Below, piece by piece: positions 8,028 through 17,076 of a DNA stretch of 64,000 bases. Position numbers and translations under genes: made by a program. Under the pieces are notes generated by a model. It had not been told where the DNA came from. It searched no databases and saw only the letters and a list, made by a program, of their open reading frames with translations. The stretch is taken from positions 62,001 through 126,000 of the forward strand of contig NZ_JAJFUC010000015.1 of NCBI RefSeq assembly GCF_021372645.1. The letters run 5' to 3'. Origin of the DNA: Clostridium sp. Lineage in GTDB: Bacteria > Bacillota > Clostridia > Clostridiales > Clostridiaceae. The number at the start of each line of letters is the position of its first letter. Within the stretch, counting starts at the first letter, position 1.

Positions 8028-9890
8028 TTATCTTTTATGTATCTGAGGTTTTTTAAATTGAAATATATCTTGAATATTGATATTACTATTGGTTTTCTTT
8101 TTGTTTTTAACTTCATAATATCTAGCAACCCACCAAATTGCTTGAGAAAAACTTGAATAACGGTCTTTTCTCTGAGATTTAGTCATTGTTTTTAATCCAA
8201 CATTATTGCCTTTCATATCAATTTCTAACTGCATCATCTCTTGAATAAGAAAATCACTTTGATAATACTGAACCAATAAATCACTTTTAATTTCAGGAGT
8301 AAGTTTCTTCCCATATTTAATTTCTAAATTATTTTCTGCTTCCATTGGTGTAGTTAATAATCTTACTGATTTTGTTTGTAAATGCCCTAATGTAGTATTA
8401 TGAATATCATTATATAATTCAGAAGTTACCACTTTCATCAAGTGTAAAATAGGTAAAGCACCCTCAGTCTTTTCTCCTTTTGATTCATCTCCATTTACTG
8501 AAACAACACTATAAGGTTTATATGTTTTACCATATTCTTCATCTTCAATTGTATCAGTTAAAAAATCGGTCAGTCCCTGCCCCACACCCCCTGCATCCAA
8601 CAGGACAGCCTTTACTTGATACTTATCGACCAATCTTTTAATTTCAATGGCTTGATTTTTAAAATGCATTATACTATTAATACTTGTATTATTCTTATTT
8701 GAATCTTCATAAGCATAAATAGCAACAACATTCTTATAAAAAGTACCATCTTTTTTAGGAGTACATCTAACAATCATTGCTATACTAGCATCATTAGCAC
8801 TACCACCCATTCTACTAACATCATAGGAAAGTATATAAAAATCATCTTTATGATTTTTAAAATCCGCTTCTAATTCACAATACTTAATAGTTCTACAAGA
8901 ATTAATAACATCTAATTTAAAGAACGATTTCTCAGAAAATTTTATCCAAATACTTCTATATTCTCTATCAAAAGATATTTGAGAAAAAGAAGGGTCTTTC
9001 TTAATAGAATCAATTTTAGATTGTTTTAACAATCCATGATATAAAGGCAATTCATAACTTGATCCTAAAACAAAATATGTACCATTACCTGTATATCTAG
9101 GAGTCTTACACATATTTTTTAAAAACTCAATTTGCTTTCTACAAATATCTGTATCATAGAATCCAGCGGTAGTAACATACCAAACCTGTTCATCAAATTC
9201 TACTGGATTCTCATACCCTGTACATGTCCTTCTTTTAACATTAAATAAAGGCAGTATAACCTCATTCATAGTTGTAACATCAATATCAAATGCTTCTTCA
9301 ATTGTGCCTAGGTGTTTTCTTCCACCACGAGAGGTGTTGTGACATCCAACAATGTTTAATTCAGAATTACTATATGTTTTTAAATCAAGATAGTCTTTAC
9401 CTATACTTAGACTCATTATTTCTTTTTCTAAAGCAGGAAATAAAGATTTAATTTCATTAAACTTTTCATTAGCAATATCTCTACCTTGTTGTTTTGAACC
9501 TGCTGCGGTAACACTATTTTTTAATCCAGGTTTCATAATATCTAATAAAAAGTTTGCTAATATCTCAACAAATGATTTACTCGCACCTCTAGTTAATGTA
9601 TCAAATACATATTGGTATCTAAAAAACACTCTAAGCATAATTCTTTGATAAGGATATAATTCAAAATGACTATCTGCTGGAGTAATCATATCAATGAAAT
9701 AATCTGGATATTTTAAGAAAAAACTTGCCCAAAGCATAAATTTATCTTGATTCGCTTTTAGTTTATTTAATTTATCTGCTTGTGATTTGTCTTTATTATA
9801 AAAACTATTAAATTCTGGATTATTTGTATTATATCTATTTTTAGTATATTTTTTATTATCAGTTTGAAAAGTATGATTATTAAACGCCAT
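8028..9890 (-). CDS. terL: Terminase large subunit (packaging ATPase/nuclease)
   Basis: 620 residues. The N-terminal ATPase carries a Walker A variant (TLTRGASKSF, residues ~98-107) and an acidic Walker B/catalytic segment (LGTIEEAFD). The C-terminal RNase H-fold nuclease shows its first metal-binding Asp in ILSYDVSRMGG and a second in VLLDAGGVGQG. These are the expected landmarks of TerL, which cuts and pumps concatemeric DNA into the prohead through the portal. The start overlaps the end of the TerS candidate by 11 nt. Confidence 0.9.
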   Translation of the reverse strand: MAFNNHTFQTDNKKYTKNRYNTNNPEFNSFYNKDKSQADKLNKLKANQDKFMLWASFFLKYPDYFIDMITPADSHFELYPYQRIMLRVFFRYQYVFDTLTRGASKSFVEILANFLLDIMKPGLKNSVTAAGSKQQGRDIANEKFNEIKSLFPALEKEIMSLSIGKDYLDLKTYSNSELNIVGCHNTSRGGRKHLGTIEEAFDIDVTTMNEVILPLFNVKRRTCTGYENPVEFDEQVWYVTTAGFYDTDICRKQIEFLKNMCKTPRYTGNGTYFVLGSSYELPLYHGLLKQSKIDSIKKDPSFSQISFDREYRSIWIKFSEKSFFKLDVINSCRTIKYCELEADFKNHKDDFYILSYDVSRMGGSANDASIAMIVRCTPKKDGTFYKNVVAIYAYEDSNKNNTSINSIMHFKNQAIEIKRLVDKYQVKAVLLDAGGVGQGLTDFLTDTIEDEEYGKTYKPYSVVSVNGDESKGEKTEGALPILHLMKVVTSELYNDIHNTTLGHLQTKSVRLLTTPMEAENNLEIKYGKKLTPEIKSDLLVQYYQSDFLIQEMMQLEIDMKGNNVGLKTMTKSQRKDRYSSFSQAIWWVARYYEVKNKKKTNSNINIQDIFQFKKPQIHKR

Positions 9891-10935
9891 CTATATCACC
9901 AATATCTTCATCAATTATATCTTCATTCATTTCTTCATCTGCAATTTGTTCTATATATGGGGTAAATACAATTTCCTGCCCTTTTTGATAATCATATGTC
10001 ATAAAATTTTTAACTTCACCTAAAGATATTTCTGGTAATCCTAATAATGTTCTATTGTAATTAATAAACATAAAAATAGCATAATCAATATCATCTATAA
10101 TTAAATCAGGAAAAGTAGGAATAAAATCATTACTCTTTTCAATATACTGAAAAAATGTTGCAAAATTAGTTACTCCACCCATTTTATCTGATTCAGATAA
10201 TTGACTAGGTTTTAACTTACCAGAAGCCATGTAATTATCAAATAATCCACCCCATTTACTTGCTTCTTGAGCATTTCCTTCTCTTATTGCTTCAATATTT
10301 CTTAATTGATATAAACAGGCTGTTTTTAGATATTCTTCTTGCGATCTATTATCAATATCATAACTATTAAATAGGTTTTGATATAAATCTTCCAGCATCA
10401 TATATTGTTCTGGCTCGAACCCATTCCCCCATTTAATAATCATATCTCTAGTAACTGTAAAATCATCGGCTATATCTACATAACCTACTTTATTACCATC
10501 AGTATTATTTTGATTAAAATTTATTTTACCAATTTTATTTTCTTCATAATTAAAAACAGAGTCTTTCCATGTAAAATTTTTATATTGTTTAAGACTGTTA
10601 ATGTTTTTGAAGTATAGTTGTATTGGATTTGCTTTTTGATATTTACCTTCTTTATTGCTTTCATCATATGCATACTGCAAAACATCTTTTAAAAATGGTT
10701 TGTCAATCTTTTGAAGCAATTCTGTAAATTTATTTATATTAAAATTATTATCTTCATCACAAGATAGTAAAATGCAACAATCTTTACAAAATTGGACTCT
10801 GCCAGTATTAGCATGATAAACACTTGCACTAGCATAGAAATCAGTTGCTTTTTTAGTGGTTTCACAATTTGGGCAATATATTTCTGCCACTAATGGTTTC
10901 TTCTTTTCTTGAGGTTTTCGCCCAAGTTTAGGCAT
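9880..10935 (-). CDS. Putative terminase small subunit with N-terminal zinc ribbon
   Basis: 351 residues, directly upstream of and overlapping terL, the normal place for TerS. An N-terminal zinc ribbon is visible (CPNCETTKKATDFY ... CKDCC, residues ~20-55), followed by a helical, Asn-rich body and an acidic tail. Large zinc-ribbon TerS-like proteins occur in low-GC phages. The role rests on synteny and the DNA-binding-type N-terminus. Confidence 0.6.
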   Translation of the reverse strand: MPKLGRKPQEKKKPLVAEIYCPNCETTKKATDFYASASVYHANTGRVQFCKDCCILLSCDEDNNFNINKFTELLQKIDKPFLKDVLQYAYDESNKEGKYQKANPIQLYFKNINSLKQYKNFTWKDSVFNYEENKIGKINFNQNNTDGNKVGYVDIADDFTVTRDMIIKWGNGFEPEQYMMLEDLYQNLFNSYDIDNRSQEEYLKTACLYQLRNIEAIREGNAQEASKWGGLFDNYMASGKLKPSQLSESDKMGGVTNFATFFQYIEKSNDFIPTFPDLIIDDIDYAIFMFINYNRTLLGLPEISLGEVKNFMTYDYQKGQEIVFTPYIEQIADEEMNEDIIDEDIGDIDGV

Positions 10936-10976
10936 ACCACCACTCTCCTTTAATCCAAATAAAAAGAAGTTAGTAT

Positions 10977-12020
10977 TTAACCAACTTCTTTTAAATCTTT
11001 ATACTTACCTTTGTTATAGTTATCTATAAATTCATAAAATTGTTCAGGTGTATTGTTACCGTAACCAAATTCCAAATGAAATTTTACATGATATTTATTT
11101 TGCATACAAATACCTAATGGATATCTATAATGTAATTCTAAACACTTATCTATAATTGTTTGTAATTCTTCTTGAGTATACCAACCAATACTATCATATA
11201 AGGGTAATTTAGTTTCACTTAATGCATCTTGTATAATATTATCAAGACTATATAAATGATGAATAACATCAAATCTTTCACCTGTAAAAAAACATTTATA
11301 ATTGGAATTTTTCATACTATCAAATTTCCACTGTTTTATATTTCTTCTAATTTCTAAAGATAAAACACTAATGCCACCTTTATAATTAGGATTTAATTCT
11401 CCAAATCTTTGACTATTATAAAAAGGATTATCCGAACCAATCCATTTATTTTCTTCCTTTTTCCTTATTGATATTAATTTACCTGCATCTTTATTTATTC
11501 TATTTTTAGTTTCTAAAGTTTTATATAATCCTAACTCTTTAGCCTTATGTTCTAAAGATGATACGTTTCTATCATTTAAAAATAATTCAATTATCTCTAA
11601 ATTTGAATAATAAGGATAATTGATTATCATCAAATTTATTTCTTCATCTGTCCAAGGTTTAATAGGTGAGTTTATTCTAAATAATTCCCCTTTACACTCT
11701 CTACAAACATTTCTCAATCCATCAATAGTTCCTTTAATATCCGTAGGAAAATAATCTTCACTACAAGGTAGATATCTTTCACATTGTTTACATAATTTAT
11801 ATTGAACATCATCAATATATTTGTGTTTAATTTCATCGTAATTTTTTATAACTTTCTTTTTTCTATGTATCCCAAACTTACTTAATTTATGTTGTACTGC
11901 TTTATGAGTTCTTTTAACTGATAATAAATTTATAATCTCATCAATTTCTAAATCTTTGCCCTTCTCTCTAATAATATTTAAATCTTCTTCACTCCAAGGT
12001 ATTGCATTTCCTATAATCAT
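10977..12020 (-). CDS. HNH-type homing endonuclease with SANT/HTH-like repeats
   Basis: 347 residues. Two Myb/SANT-like repeats (PWSEEDLNIIREKGK; PWTDEEINLMIINYP) flank a zinc-binding segment (CKQCERYLPCSEDYF ... CRECKGE). The C-terminal part (KCFFTGERFDVIHHLYS ... NKYHVKFH) is HNH-like. It sits alone between strong terminators and the packaging genes, a typical slot for a free-standing homing endonuclease. Confidence 0.65.
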   Translation of the reverse strand: MIIGNAIPWSEEDLNIIREKGKDLEIDEIINLLSVKRTHKAVQHKLSKFGIHRKKKVIKNYDEIKHKYIDDVQYKLCKQCERYLPCSEDYFPTDIKGTIDGLRNVCRECKGELFRINSPIKPWTDEEINLMIINYPYYSNLEIIELFLNDRNVSSLEHKAKELGLYKTLETKNRINKDAGKLISIRKKEENKWIGSDNPFYNSQRFGELNPNYKGGISVLSLEIRRNIKQWKFDSMKNSNYKCFFTGERFDVIHHLYSLDNIIQDALSETKLPLYDSIGWYTQEELQTIIDKCLELHYRYPLGICMQNKYHVKFHLEFGYGNNTPEQFYEFIDNYNKGKYKDLKEVG

Positions 12021-12076
12021 ATTTCATTACCTCTTTCTACACTTTTTATCTCTCTACACAAATAACCACAAAACAA

Positions 12077-12129
12077 AAAGAAGAGAGGTGTGCAGAGATA
12101 GGGAGCGACCCTAAAAACCTCTCTTCTTT
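12077..12129 (-). terminator. Long intrinsic terminator
   Basis: A 13-bp perfect outer stem (AAAGAAGAGAGGT / ACCTCTCTTCTTT) encloses a second small hairpin (AGGG..CCCT). In the leftward direction it is followed by TTTTTGTTTTG. Confidence 0.85.
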
Positions 12130-12157
12130 ATCCACAATATTTTTATGGATACAAAAA

Positions 12158-12184
12158 ACACCTGATTATTAACCAACCAAGTGT
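12158..12184 (-). terminator. Intrinsic terminator after the Cys-rich gene
   Basis: A 7-bp stem (ACACTTG / CAGGTGT, one G-U) followed by TTTTTTG in the leftward direction. Together with the next terminator it isolates the endonuclease gene from upstream transcription. Confidence 0.7.
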
Positions 12185-12242
12185 CTTATAATTCATAAAA
12201 ACTTATATTTATATTATAAAAAATCATTATAAAACTATAATT

Positions 12243-12794
12243 CTATTGATATTTAGCACCCATTGATTTAATCTGTTCATTTATACTTTTTAATAGATTA
12301 TTTAAACCTTCTTTTGATAAATTCTCAGTATTTATATTAATAGTTATATTAGGTGCACAATCTAGTGTATTAAGTTTATAATCAATTGCTTTTTCATATT
12401 TATTAAGTTCATTATCTAAATCTTGTAATGATAAATTATGTTTTTCTTCACTTTCAACTACAATATGATTAACAATCTCATTCATAAACTCAATCAAACA
12501 TTCCCTAATACACCCTGGACAACCACCAGTAATATCTACTAATTCATCAACATACCGTTCAAGTGTACAAATCGGGCAATCACATTGTTCGTTTATATCT
12601 TCATCTCGTTCTTCTTCACATTTACAATAATTTTCATCATTAATTTCTTCATCACATTCATCCTGAAAATTATTCAAACTATCCAACATCTCTGCATATT
12701 CATCAAAACCGCACTCATTGCCATCTATATAAAACTTAGTGGCAATATGGCTACCATCTTGATTATCGAAATAGTTATTAACTGTTAACTTCAA
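12243..12794 (-). CDS. Acidic Cys-rich hypothetical protein, 183 aa
   Basis: The middle (residues ~40-110) is very acidic and holds about nine Cys in CxC and CxxC pairs (CKCEEE, CDCPICTLE, GGCPGCIREC), suggesting metal binding. Family not recognised. It is followed by two intrinsic terminators, so it ends a leftward transcription unit. Confidence 0.6.
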   Translation of the reverse strand: MKLTVNNYFDNQDGSHIATKFYIDGNECGFDEYAEMLDSLNNFQDECDEEINDENYCKCEEERDEDINEQCDCPICTLERYVDELVDITGGCPGCIRECLIEFMNEIVNHIVVESEEKHNLSLQDLDNELNKYEKAIDYKLNTLDCAPNITININTENLSKEGLNNLLKSINEQIKSMGAKYQ

Positions 12795-12843
12795 AATATT
12801 AATCTCCTTTAATCCTTTTATTTTTATAATTTAAATAAAATTA

Positions 12844-13134
12844 TTATTCATCTTCATAATCTTCATCACAATACTCCTCATCTTCAGGAGCATTATATTC
12901 AAAACCAATTGCGTTAATTTGTTCTCTTATATGTTGATCACTCAATTCAGGATAATCTTTTAAGAGTTGACAATTGGTAGCCTGGATATTAGCATTGTGA
13001 AATACAATTTTTTCACTCTGTTTAGCAGTAAATACTTCTAAAACCATGTCCAGAGCAGGGAAGATATACTTCTCACAGAGCAATCCAAAAAATAATCCTA
13101 TAAATATGCCTAATAATATATTAATTAAGGTCAT
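12844..13134 (-). CDS. Small membrane-anchored protein, 96 aa
   Basis: One N-terminal transmembrane segment (residues ~3-20, INILLGIFIGLFFGLL) precedes a helical region and an acidic C-terminal tail (EDEEYCDEDYEDE). No known family. The topology suggests a bitopic inner-membrane protein with a cytoplasmic tail. Confidence 0.55.
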   Translation of the reverse strand: MTLINILLGIFIGLFFGLLCEKYIFPALDMVLEVFTAKQSEKIVFHNANIQATNCQLLKDYPELSDQHIREQINAIGFEYNAPEDEEYCDEDYEDE

Positions 13135-13171
13135 ATAAGTACCGTTTTTAACCTTCCAAATTAAATTTATA

Positions 13172-14365
13172 TTATCTATCTAGACGAATAGAATATGTAC
13201 ATTCTCTTCCTTCTTCTTTATTAAAAACCATAAACTTTTGTGCTGGCTTGCTGGTTTTTCTTAACCGTTTTGCGTACTCATCTGTCCCGCACAAGCTAGA
13301 ATTTACGATAACTTCACAACTATGTATTTCATCTTCTTGACTATGATGATAATGACTTAAAAAAACATAATCAGGGAATTGTTTAACCATCATTGCCAAA
13401 TCAGATGTAGCACTTTTTACACTGTCTTGATGACCGTGTACCATAAAACAAGTATATCCACAAACATCAACAACCCCAATACTACTATCTAATTCATTTT
13501 CAATAATAGAAATATTAGGTATATCTTTTAATCTAGGTTTTAAATACCAAGGAATAAAACGAGCAAAAGATTCATTATCTATTGCTTCTTTTTTATTAGG
13601 TGTAACTCTACTGTGATTATCTAAAACACTATAGAAATTAACTTCTTCAAATTCATTTGCAAATTTACATAATACTTCTGCTAAAATCTCTGAAATAAAT
13701 TGAGTTTGTTCAATCACATCTTCAGTATTTGCAATTCTAACGGTAACGTGAATTAATCCTGATACAAGATCATTGAGATTTACAACATGAAGTGTTTTAA
13801 TACCATGAAATTTACCATATTCTATAGTTTTCATAGTCAATCTATTAATTCTCTTTAAAAATTCTTCTTTGTTATATGTATTTAAAAAATTCTCAATTTC
13901 TAAACCAAAGTGAAAGTCTGAAATCAAGAGTATGCCTTCTTTATAATTACCAAACTTATAAATTGGTTCCCATTCTAAAGGTTTTTGTTTAGAAACATCT
14001 AAAGCAACTTTTTCTATGTGTTCTTTAATATGGTCTAATCTAGCACTTTCTCTTAGAAGATTAAAATACTCTCTTCTTTGGTCTTGAAACTTTATTTTTT
14101 CTTTTTCAAATTCAATTCGTTTATTATTCAAATCTTTTAAAACGTCATCTTCAGTAATATTTTCATATCCTTCTTCTTTAAGTTTAGATATAATTTTTCT
14201 TACACCATAAATACGTTTCCTAGATTCTTCTGAAGATAATTTTTCATTAAATAATAAATCCCATATTTCAGATTTATCAATATCAATAATATTATTTTCT
14301 TTTGCTTCTATAAGACGATCACAATAATCAAGAAAATTTTCATTATCTTTCCTTAAATATTCCAT
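13172..14365 (-). CDS. Calcineurin-like metallophosphoesterase, 397 aa
   Basis: An N-terminal helical region (~130 residues) precedes a metallophosphoesterase domain with the family's ordered motifs: SDFHFG (~150), NLNDLVSG (~200), LDNHSR (~250), VHGHQD (~310) and LSHYHH (~335). The second motif reads D-L where GD is usual, and the N-H motif reads DNHSR in place of GNHD. This family includes nucleases/phosphatases of the SbcD and DNA polymerase small-subunit type; the substrate is unknown. It lies just downstream of the tRNA gene. Confidence 0.75.
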   Translation of the reverse strand: MEYLRKDNENFLDYCDRLIEAKENNIIDIDKSEIWDLLFNEKLSSEESRKRIYGVRKIISKLKEEGYENITEDDVLKDLNNKRIEFEKEKIKFQDQRREYFNLLRESARLDHIKEHIEKVALDVSKQKPLEWEPIYKFGNYKEGILLISDFHFGLEIENFLNTYNKEEFLKRINRLTMKTIEYGKFHGIKTLHVVNLNDLVSGLIHVTVRIANTEDVIEQTQFISEILAEVLCKFANEFEEVNFYSVLDNHSRVTPNKKEAIDNESFARFIPWYLKPRLKDIPNISIIENELDSSIGVVDVCGYTCFMVHGHQDSVKSATSDLAMMVKQFPDYVFLSHYHHSQEDEIHSCEVIVNSSLCGTDEYAKRLRKTSKPAQKFMVFNKEEGRECTYSIRLDR

Positions 14366-14400
14366 CCTTTATCTCCTTTATTTTATTTAAAGGTTAATTA

Positions 14401-14476
14401 TGGAGCTGGATGTAGGACTTGAACCCACAACATTCTGAGTACAAAACAGACACTCTGCCAGTTGAGTTAATCCAGC
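14401..14476 (-). tRNA. tRNA-Thr (anticodon UGU)
   Basis: A complete cloverleaf on the minus strand: acceptor GCTGGAT / ATCCAGC, D-arm ACTC..GAGT, anticodon stem TCTG..CAGA with loop TTTGTAC (anticodon TGT, U33 and A37 correct), T-arm around GGGTTCAAGTCC, and an encoded CCA. UGU reads ACA, a frequent Thr codon in this AT-rich genome, so it may support translation of phage mRNA. Confidence 0.9.
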
Positions 14477-14479
14477 ATA

Positions 14480-14717
14480 AATTTAAAAAGTGGGTATCTG
14501 CCTACTTAAAGTAAGTCAAATCCCACTCTTTAAAGTTTCCCACTAAGGCAGGGACTCTCCATAATAGGTAAGGGTAGTTGCTACTAAAGTCAACTCCCAA
14601 CAAATTAATATTGCATCTACTCTTATACTTCATTGAGAACGCTCATCTCCATATAATTTCGATGCTACAGAGTCCATTTAAGGACAAATCAGTTTAATCG
14701 CCACAAGAGGAATATAT
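14480..14717 (-). other. Non-coding, structured stretch between Hsp20 gene and tRNA
   Basis: About 240 nt without an open reading frame. Inverted repeats occur in series (GCATC..GATGC, AGTTG..CAACT, AGTGGG..CCCACT enclosing CTTACTT..AAGTAGG). It may be an RNA processed together with the tRNA or a degenerate RNA gene. I see no match to a known RNA class. Confidence 0.35.
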
Positions 14718-15104
14718 TTATTCTTTCTCAATCAAAACTTTTTTCTTTTCAGGTTTATCTAATATCAAAGTAATAAAAGTTAATCCATTTTTACTTACTA
14801 CTTTAATTTTTTCAACTTCATTCATAATACTTTCGGCTATTGGTAATTCAATATCAGTATCATACGTAAAATCATTTATTACTGAAGAACCACTAACCTT
14901 AATACCATAATCAGTAGTTTCTACAATTACATCTTCAGGATTAATACCTAATGTTTTTACTGTGCAAAGATAAGTTTTATCATCTTTCTTTTGCCAGTAA
15001 GAGGGTAATAGGTCTTTAACTCTTGAGTTAAAAACAATTCTTTTAGGTTTACCAAATCCCAAAGTAAAAAATTCATCAAAAACATCATCAAAAATTCTAG
15101 TCAT
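14718..15104 (-). CDS. Hsp20/alpha-crystallin small heat-shock protein
   Basis: 128 residues with the compact beta-sandwich pattern of Hsp20: TYLCTVKTLGINPEDVIVE, then an IKVSGS strand, and the C-terminal LTFITLIL strand. Small heat-shock chaperones occur in some phages, where they may assist virion assembly. It lies 96 nt downstream of a shared AT-rich 20-mer that may act as its promoter. Confidence 0.7.
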   Translation of the reverse strand: MTRIFDDVFDEFFTLGFGKPKRIVFNSRVKDLLPSYWQKKDDKTYLCTVKTLGINPEDVIVETTDYGIKVSGSSVINDFTYDTDIELPIAESIMNEVEKIKVVSKNGLTFITLILDKPEKKKVLIEKE

Positions 15105-15199
15105 AAAAAATTCCTCCTTAAAAATTTAGTTTAAAATTAATATATTGATAATGCCCAAATAGAGCAATTATCCAAAATAAAAAGTAAAAAACTATAAAA

Positions 15200-15219
15200 T
15201 TATATTAATAAAATAATTA
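15200..15219 (-). promoter_or_regulatory. AT-only 20-mer upstream of Hsp20 gene (copy 2 of 3)
   Basis: Identical 20 bases to those at 2811-2830 and 38665-38684, here between the HU and Hsp20 genes. Orientation relative to the gene is the same as for the capsid gene copy. Confidence 0.5.
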
Positions 15220-15223
15220 AAAA

Positions 15224-15499
15224 TTATCCATTAACCAATTTCTTCAAAGTCTTCGATGGTTTAAACCGTATTTTCTTTCCTTCTGGAATTCTAATCTCTT
15301 CACCCGTGGCGGGATTGTGTCCCATGCGTGCAAGAGTAGGTACTACTTCTACACTCCAATTATCCATAAACTGAACCTTACCATCTGTTATAAGTGCCTG
15401 TTGCAAGGTTTTAAGAAAGGTATCTACTTCAATACCTGATTCTTTCTTGGTTTTGTTTGCTACCTTCGTGTATTCCTCAATAAATTGTGTTTTATTCAT
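15224..15499 (-). CDS. HU/IHF-family DNA-binding protein
   Basis: 91 residues matching HU throughout: N-terminal helices (MNKTQFIEEYTKVANKTKK), the strand region VQFMDNWSVEVV, the arm GHNPATGEEIRIPEGK and the KIRFKPSKTLKKLV C-terminus. It bends and compacts DNA. An HU gene near a YonO-like polymerase gene also occurs in SPbeta (yonN/yonO, from memory), which supports the lineage suggestion. Confidence 0.9.
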   Translation of the reverse strand: MNKTQFIEEYTKVANKTKKESGIEVDTFLKTLQQALITDGKVQFMDNWSVEVVPTLARMGHNPATGEEIRIPEGKKIRFKPSKTLKKLVNG

Positions 15500-15538
15500 A
15501 AAATTATTCTCCTTTTATTCTTAATTTTTATTTATTAT

Positions 15539-16759
15539 TTAATCAAACCAATCCATTTGACTTACCATTTTACTAATTTCACTTCTATAATCTTCTATCA
15601 TATTTACCTGTGCAGAATTTATTTTATCTTTAAAATTATCACTAGCAACAGTTAATCCGTTTCTATTTAAACAATATTTATTATCAATTTGAGCAGTAGA
15701 ACCATCTAACAAAGCAATAGTATCTTCTCCGATTCTTGATAATAATCTTTCCATTTCAGAAGGAATAAAGTCCTGACACTCATTAATATATAAAATTGAT
15801 TTACGAAGTGACCTGCCTTTTGCAAATTGAATAGGTAGTATTTCAAGTTTATTATTTCTAAGTAAGATATCAGTAAGATTGTCTTCTGAAGTGGTATCAC
15901 ACAAAACACCTAAAAGTGGTTCGCACTTATCTACTACATCACCAGGGATTGCAGGAAATTCTTTTCTACCTTTAGGTGGGGAATCACTTTTAACAAAATA
16001 TAATTTATTTACTTTTTCTTTATCAAGCATTTGCAATGCCCAATGTATCATAAGAAAACTTTTCCCTGCTCCCCAAGTTGAATCTGTAATTTTAATTTTT
16101 ACATCATCATTTTGAAGCATATGTATAAATGCTTTTTGATAAATATCTAGAGGTGTTATCTTATTCACATATTTATTAGTAATTGGTTTTATCTTTACTT
16201 CTTCAAGATACCTGTTATTCCAAACAAATAACTTCTGTTCATTGGATGTTATATTATTAATAATCACATATTCATTAGGATGAAGATTATAAAAATCTGG
16301 ATTTTCAATTAAATTAGTACATTCTTCTTTCGTTAATGATAATTCTCGAATGCCAGTATATTTCTCAAAATTCTCATCTTGCCCAAACTCCTCAATTGGC
16401 AACCCCAAGCATTCACACTTGTATTGAAAATTTAAATCGTTACTAAGACAAATCAAATTACTATCTTGGTTATATAAATCTCCATATATACTAATTATTC
16501 TATTATCATTACTATCTAACCCAAAAGAATCAGGTAATTTAAAATCACCATTCTTAATACAATACTTAATTTTATCTTTGTTTTGTTTAATTAATCTATG
16601 CGCTTGTCTTGCTTGAAATTGTTTATTTGGGTCTGAAGATGTTTTATGCTTATCTAGTTCAGATAAAACCACATCACAAATATAAATGGTGTTATCCTCA
16701 CTAAATAATTCTATTGAATGAGACATTAATACATTTGTATCTATGAAAAAATGTTTCAT
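15539..16759 (-). CDS. PIN-PhoH fusion (PhoH2-type ribonuclease/ATPase)
   Basis: 406 residues. An N-terminal PIN domain (FIDTNVLMSH, residues ~5-15; SELDKHK; further acidic residues around 60-100) is joined to a C-terminal PhoH ATPase with Walker A TWGAGKSF (~residue 229), a VKSDSPPKGRKEFPAIPGD segment, FAKGRSLRKS and Walker B ILYINECQDF. PhoH2 proteins act as RNA helicase/RNases in bacteria. The Walker A has W-G-A-G-K-S instead of the usual GTGKT. Confidence 0.85.
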   Translation of the reverse strand: MKHFFIDTNVLMSHSIELFSEDNTIYICDVVLSELDKHKTSSDPNKQFQARQAHRLIKQNKDKIKYCIKNGDFKLPDSFGLDSNDNRIISIYGDLYNQDSNLICLSNDLNFQYKCECLGLPIEEFGQDENFEKYTGIRELSLTKEECTNLIENPDFYNLHPNEYVIINNITSNEQKLFVWNNRYLEEVKIKPITNKYVNKITPLDIYQKAFIHMLQNDDVKIKITDSTWGAGKSFLMIHWALQMLDKEKVNKLYFVKSDSPPKGRKEFPAIPGDVVDKCEPLLGVLCDTTSEDNLTDILLRNNKLEILPIQFAKGRSLRKSILYINECQDFIPSEMERLLSRIGEDTIALLDGSTAQIDNKYCLNRNGLTVASDNFKDKINSAQVNMIEDYRSEISKMVSQMDWFD

Positions 16760-16783
16760 ATATTCACACCAATCTATAATTGT

Positions 16784-16957
16784 TTATGTTACTGTTGTCA
16801 TTAGCTTCAATTTCTCGAAACACTGATCAGTTACGTACCTGTTTTTCCGCTTACTCTTTCCATTCGTCACGATTACATCTATTAATCGTCCACTTCTTTG
16901 TTTAATATAGTTGTTAGATATTAACCATAAGAATTCAGTTTTTGTTATTGGTTTCAA
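16784..16957 (-). CDS. Small basic protein, 57 aa (TTG start)
   Basis: A 57-residue basic protein beginning KPITKTEFLWLISNNY, starting at TTG behind AAAGGAGAAAT and ending 25 nt before the PhoH2 start. Codon use is like its neighbours. Family unknown; the basic middle (NGKSKRKNR) suggests nucleic-acid contact. The rest of the 317-nt gap upstream (16958-17076) holds a hairpin (ATAGCGTT / AATGCTAT) and a promoter-like AT tract around 17035-17054. Confidence 0.6.
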   Translation of the reverse strand: MKPITKTEFLWLISNNYIKQRSGRLIDVIVTNGKSKRKNRYVTDQCFEKLKLMTTVT

Positions 16958-17076
16958 AAGTAAAATATTTCTCCTTTAAAGATTATTTTATTAATTTCAG
17001 TAGGGGATAGCATTATCGACCTGAACGCTATAAAAATATTATATTACTAATTTAATCCATACTGATAAATACCATT

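Noticed and set aside
14480-14717. Second tRNA, tmRNA or group I intron piece before tRNA-Thr
   Set aside because: No T-arm consensus, no tag-peptide frame and no P/Q/R/S core were found.
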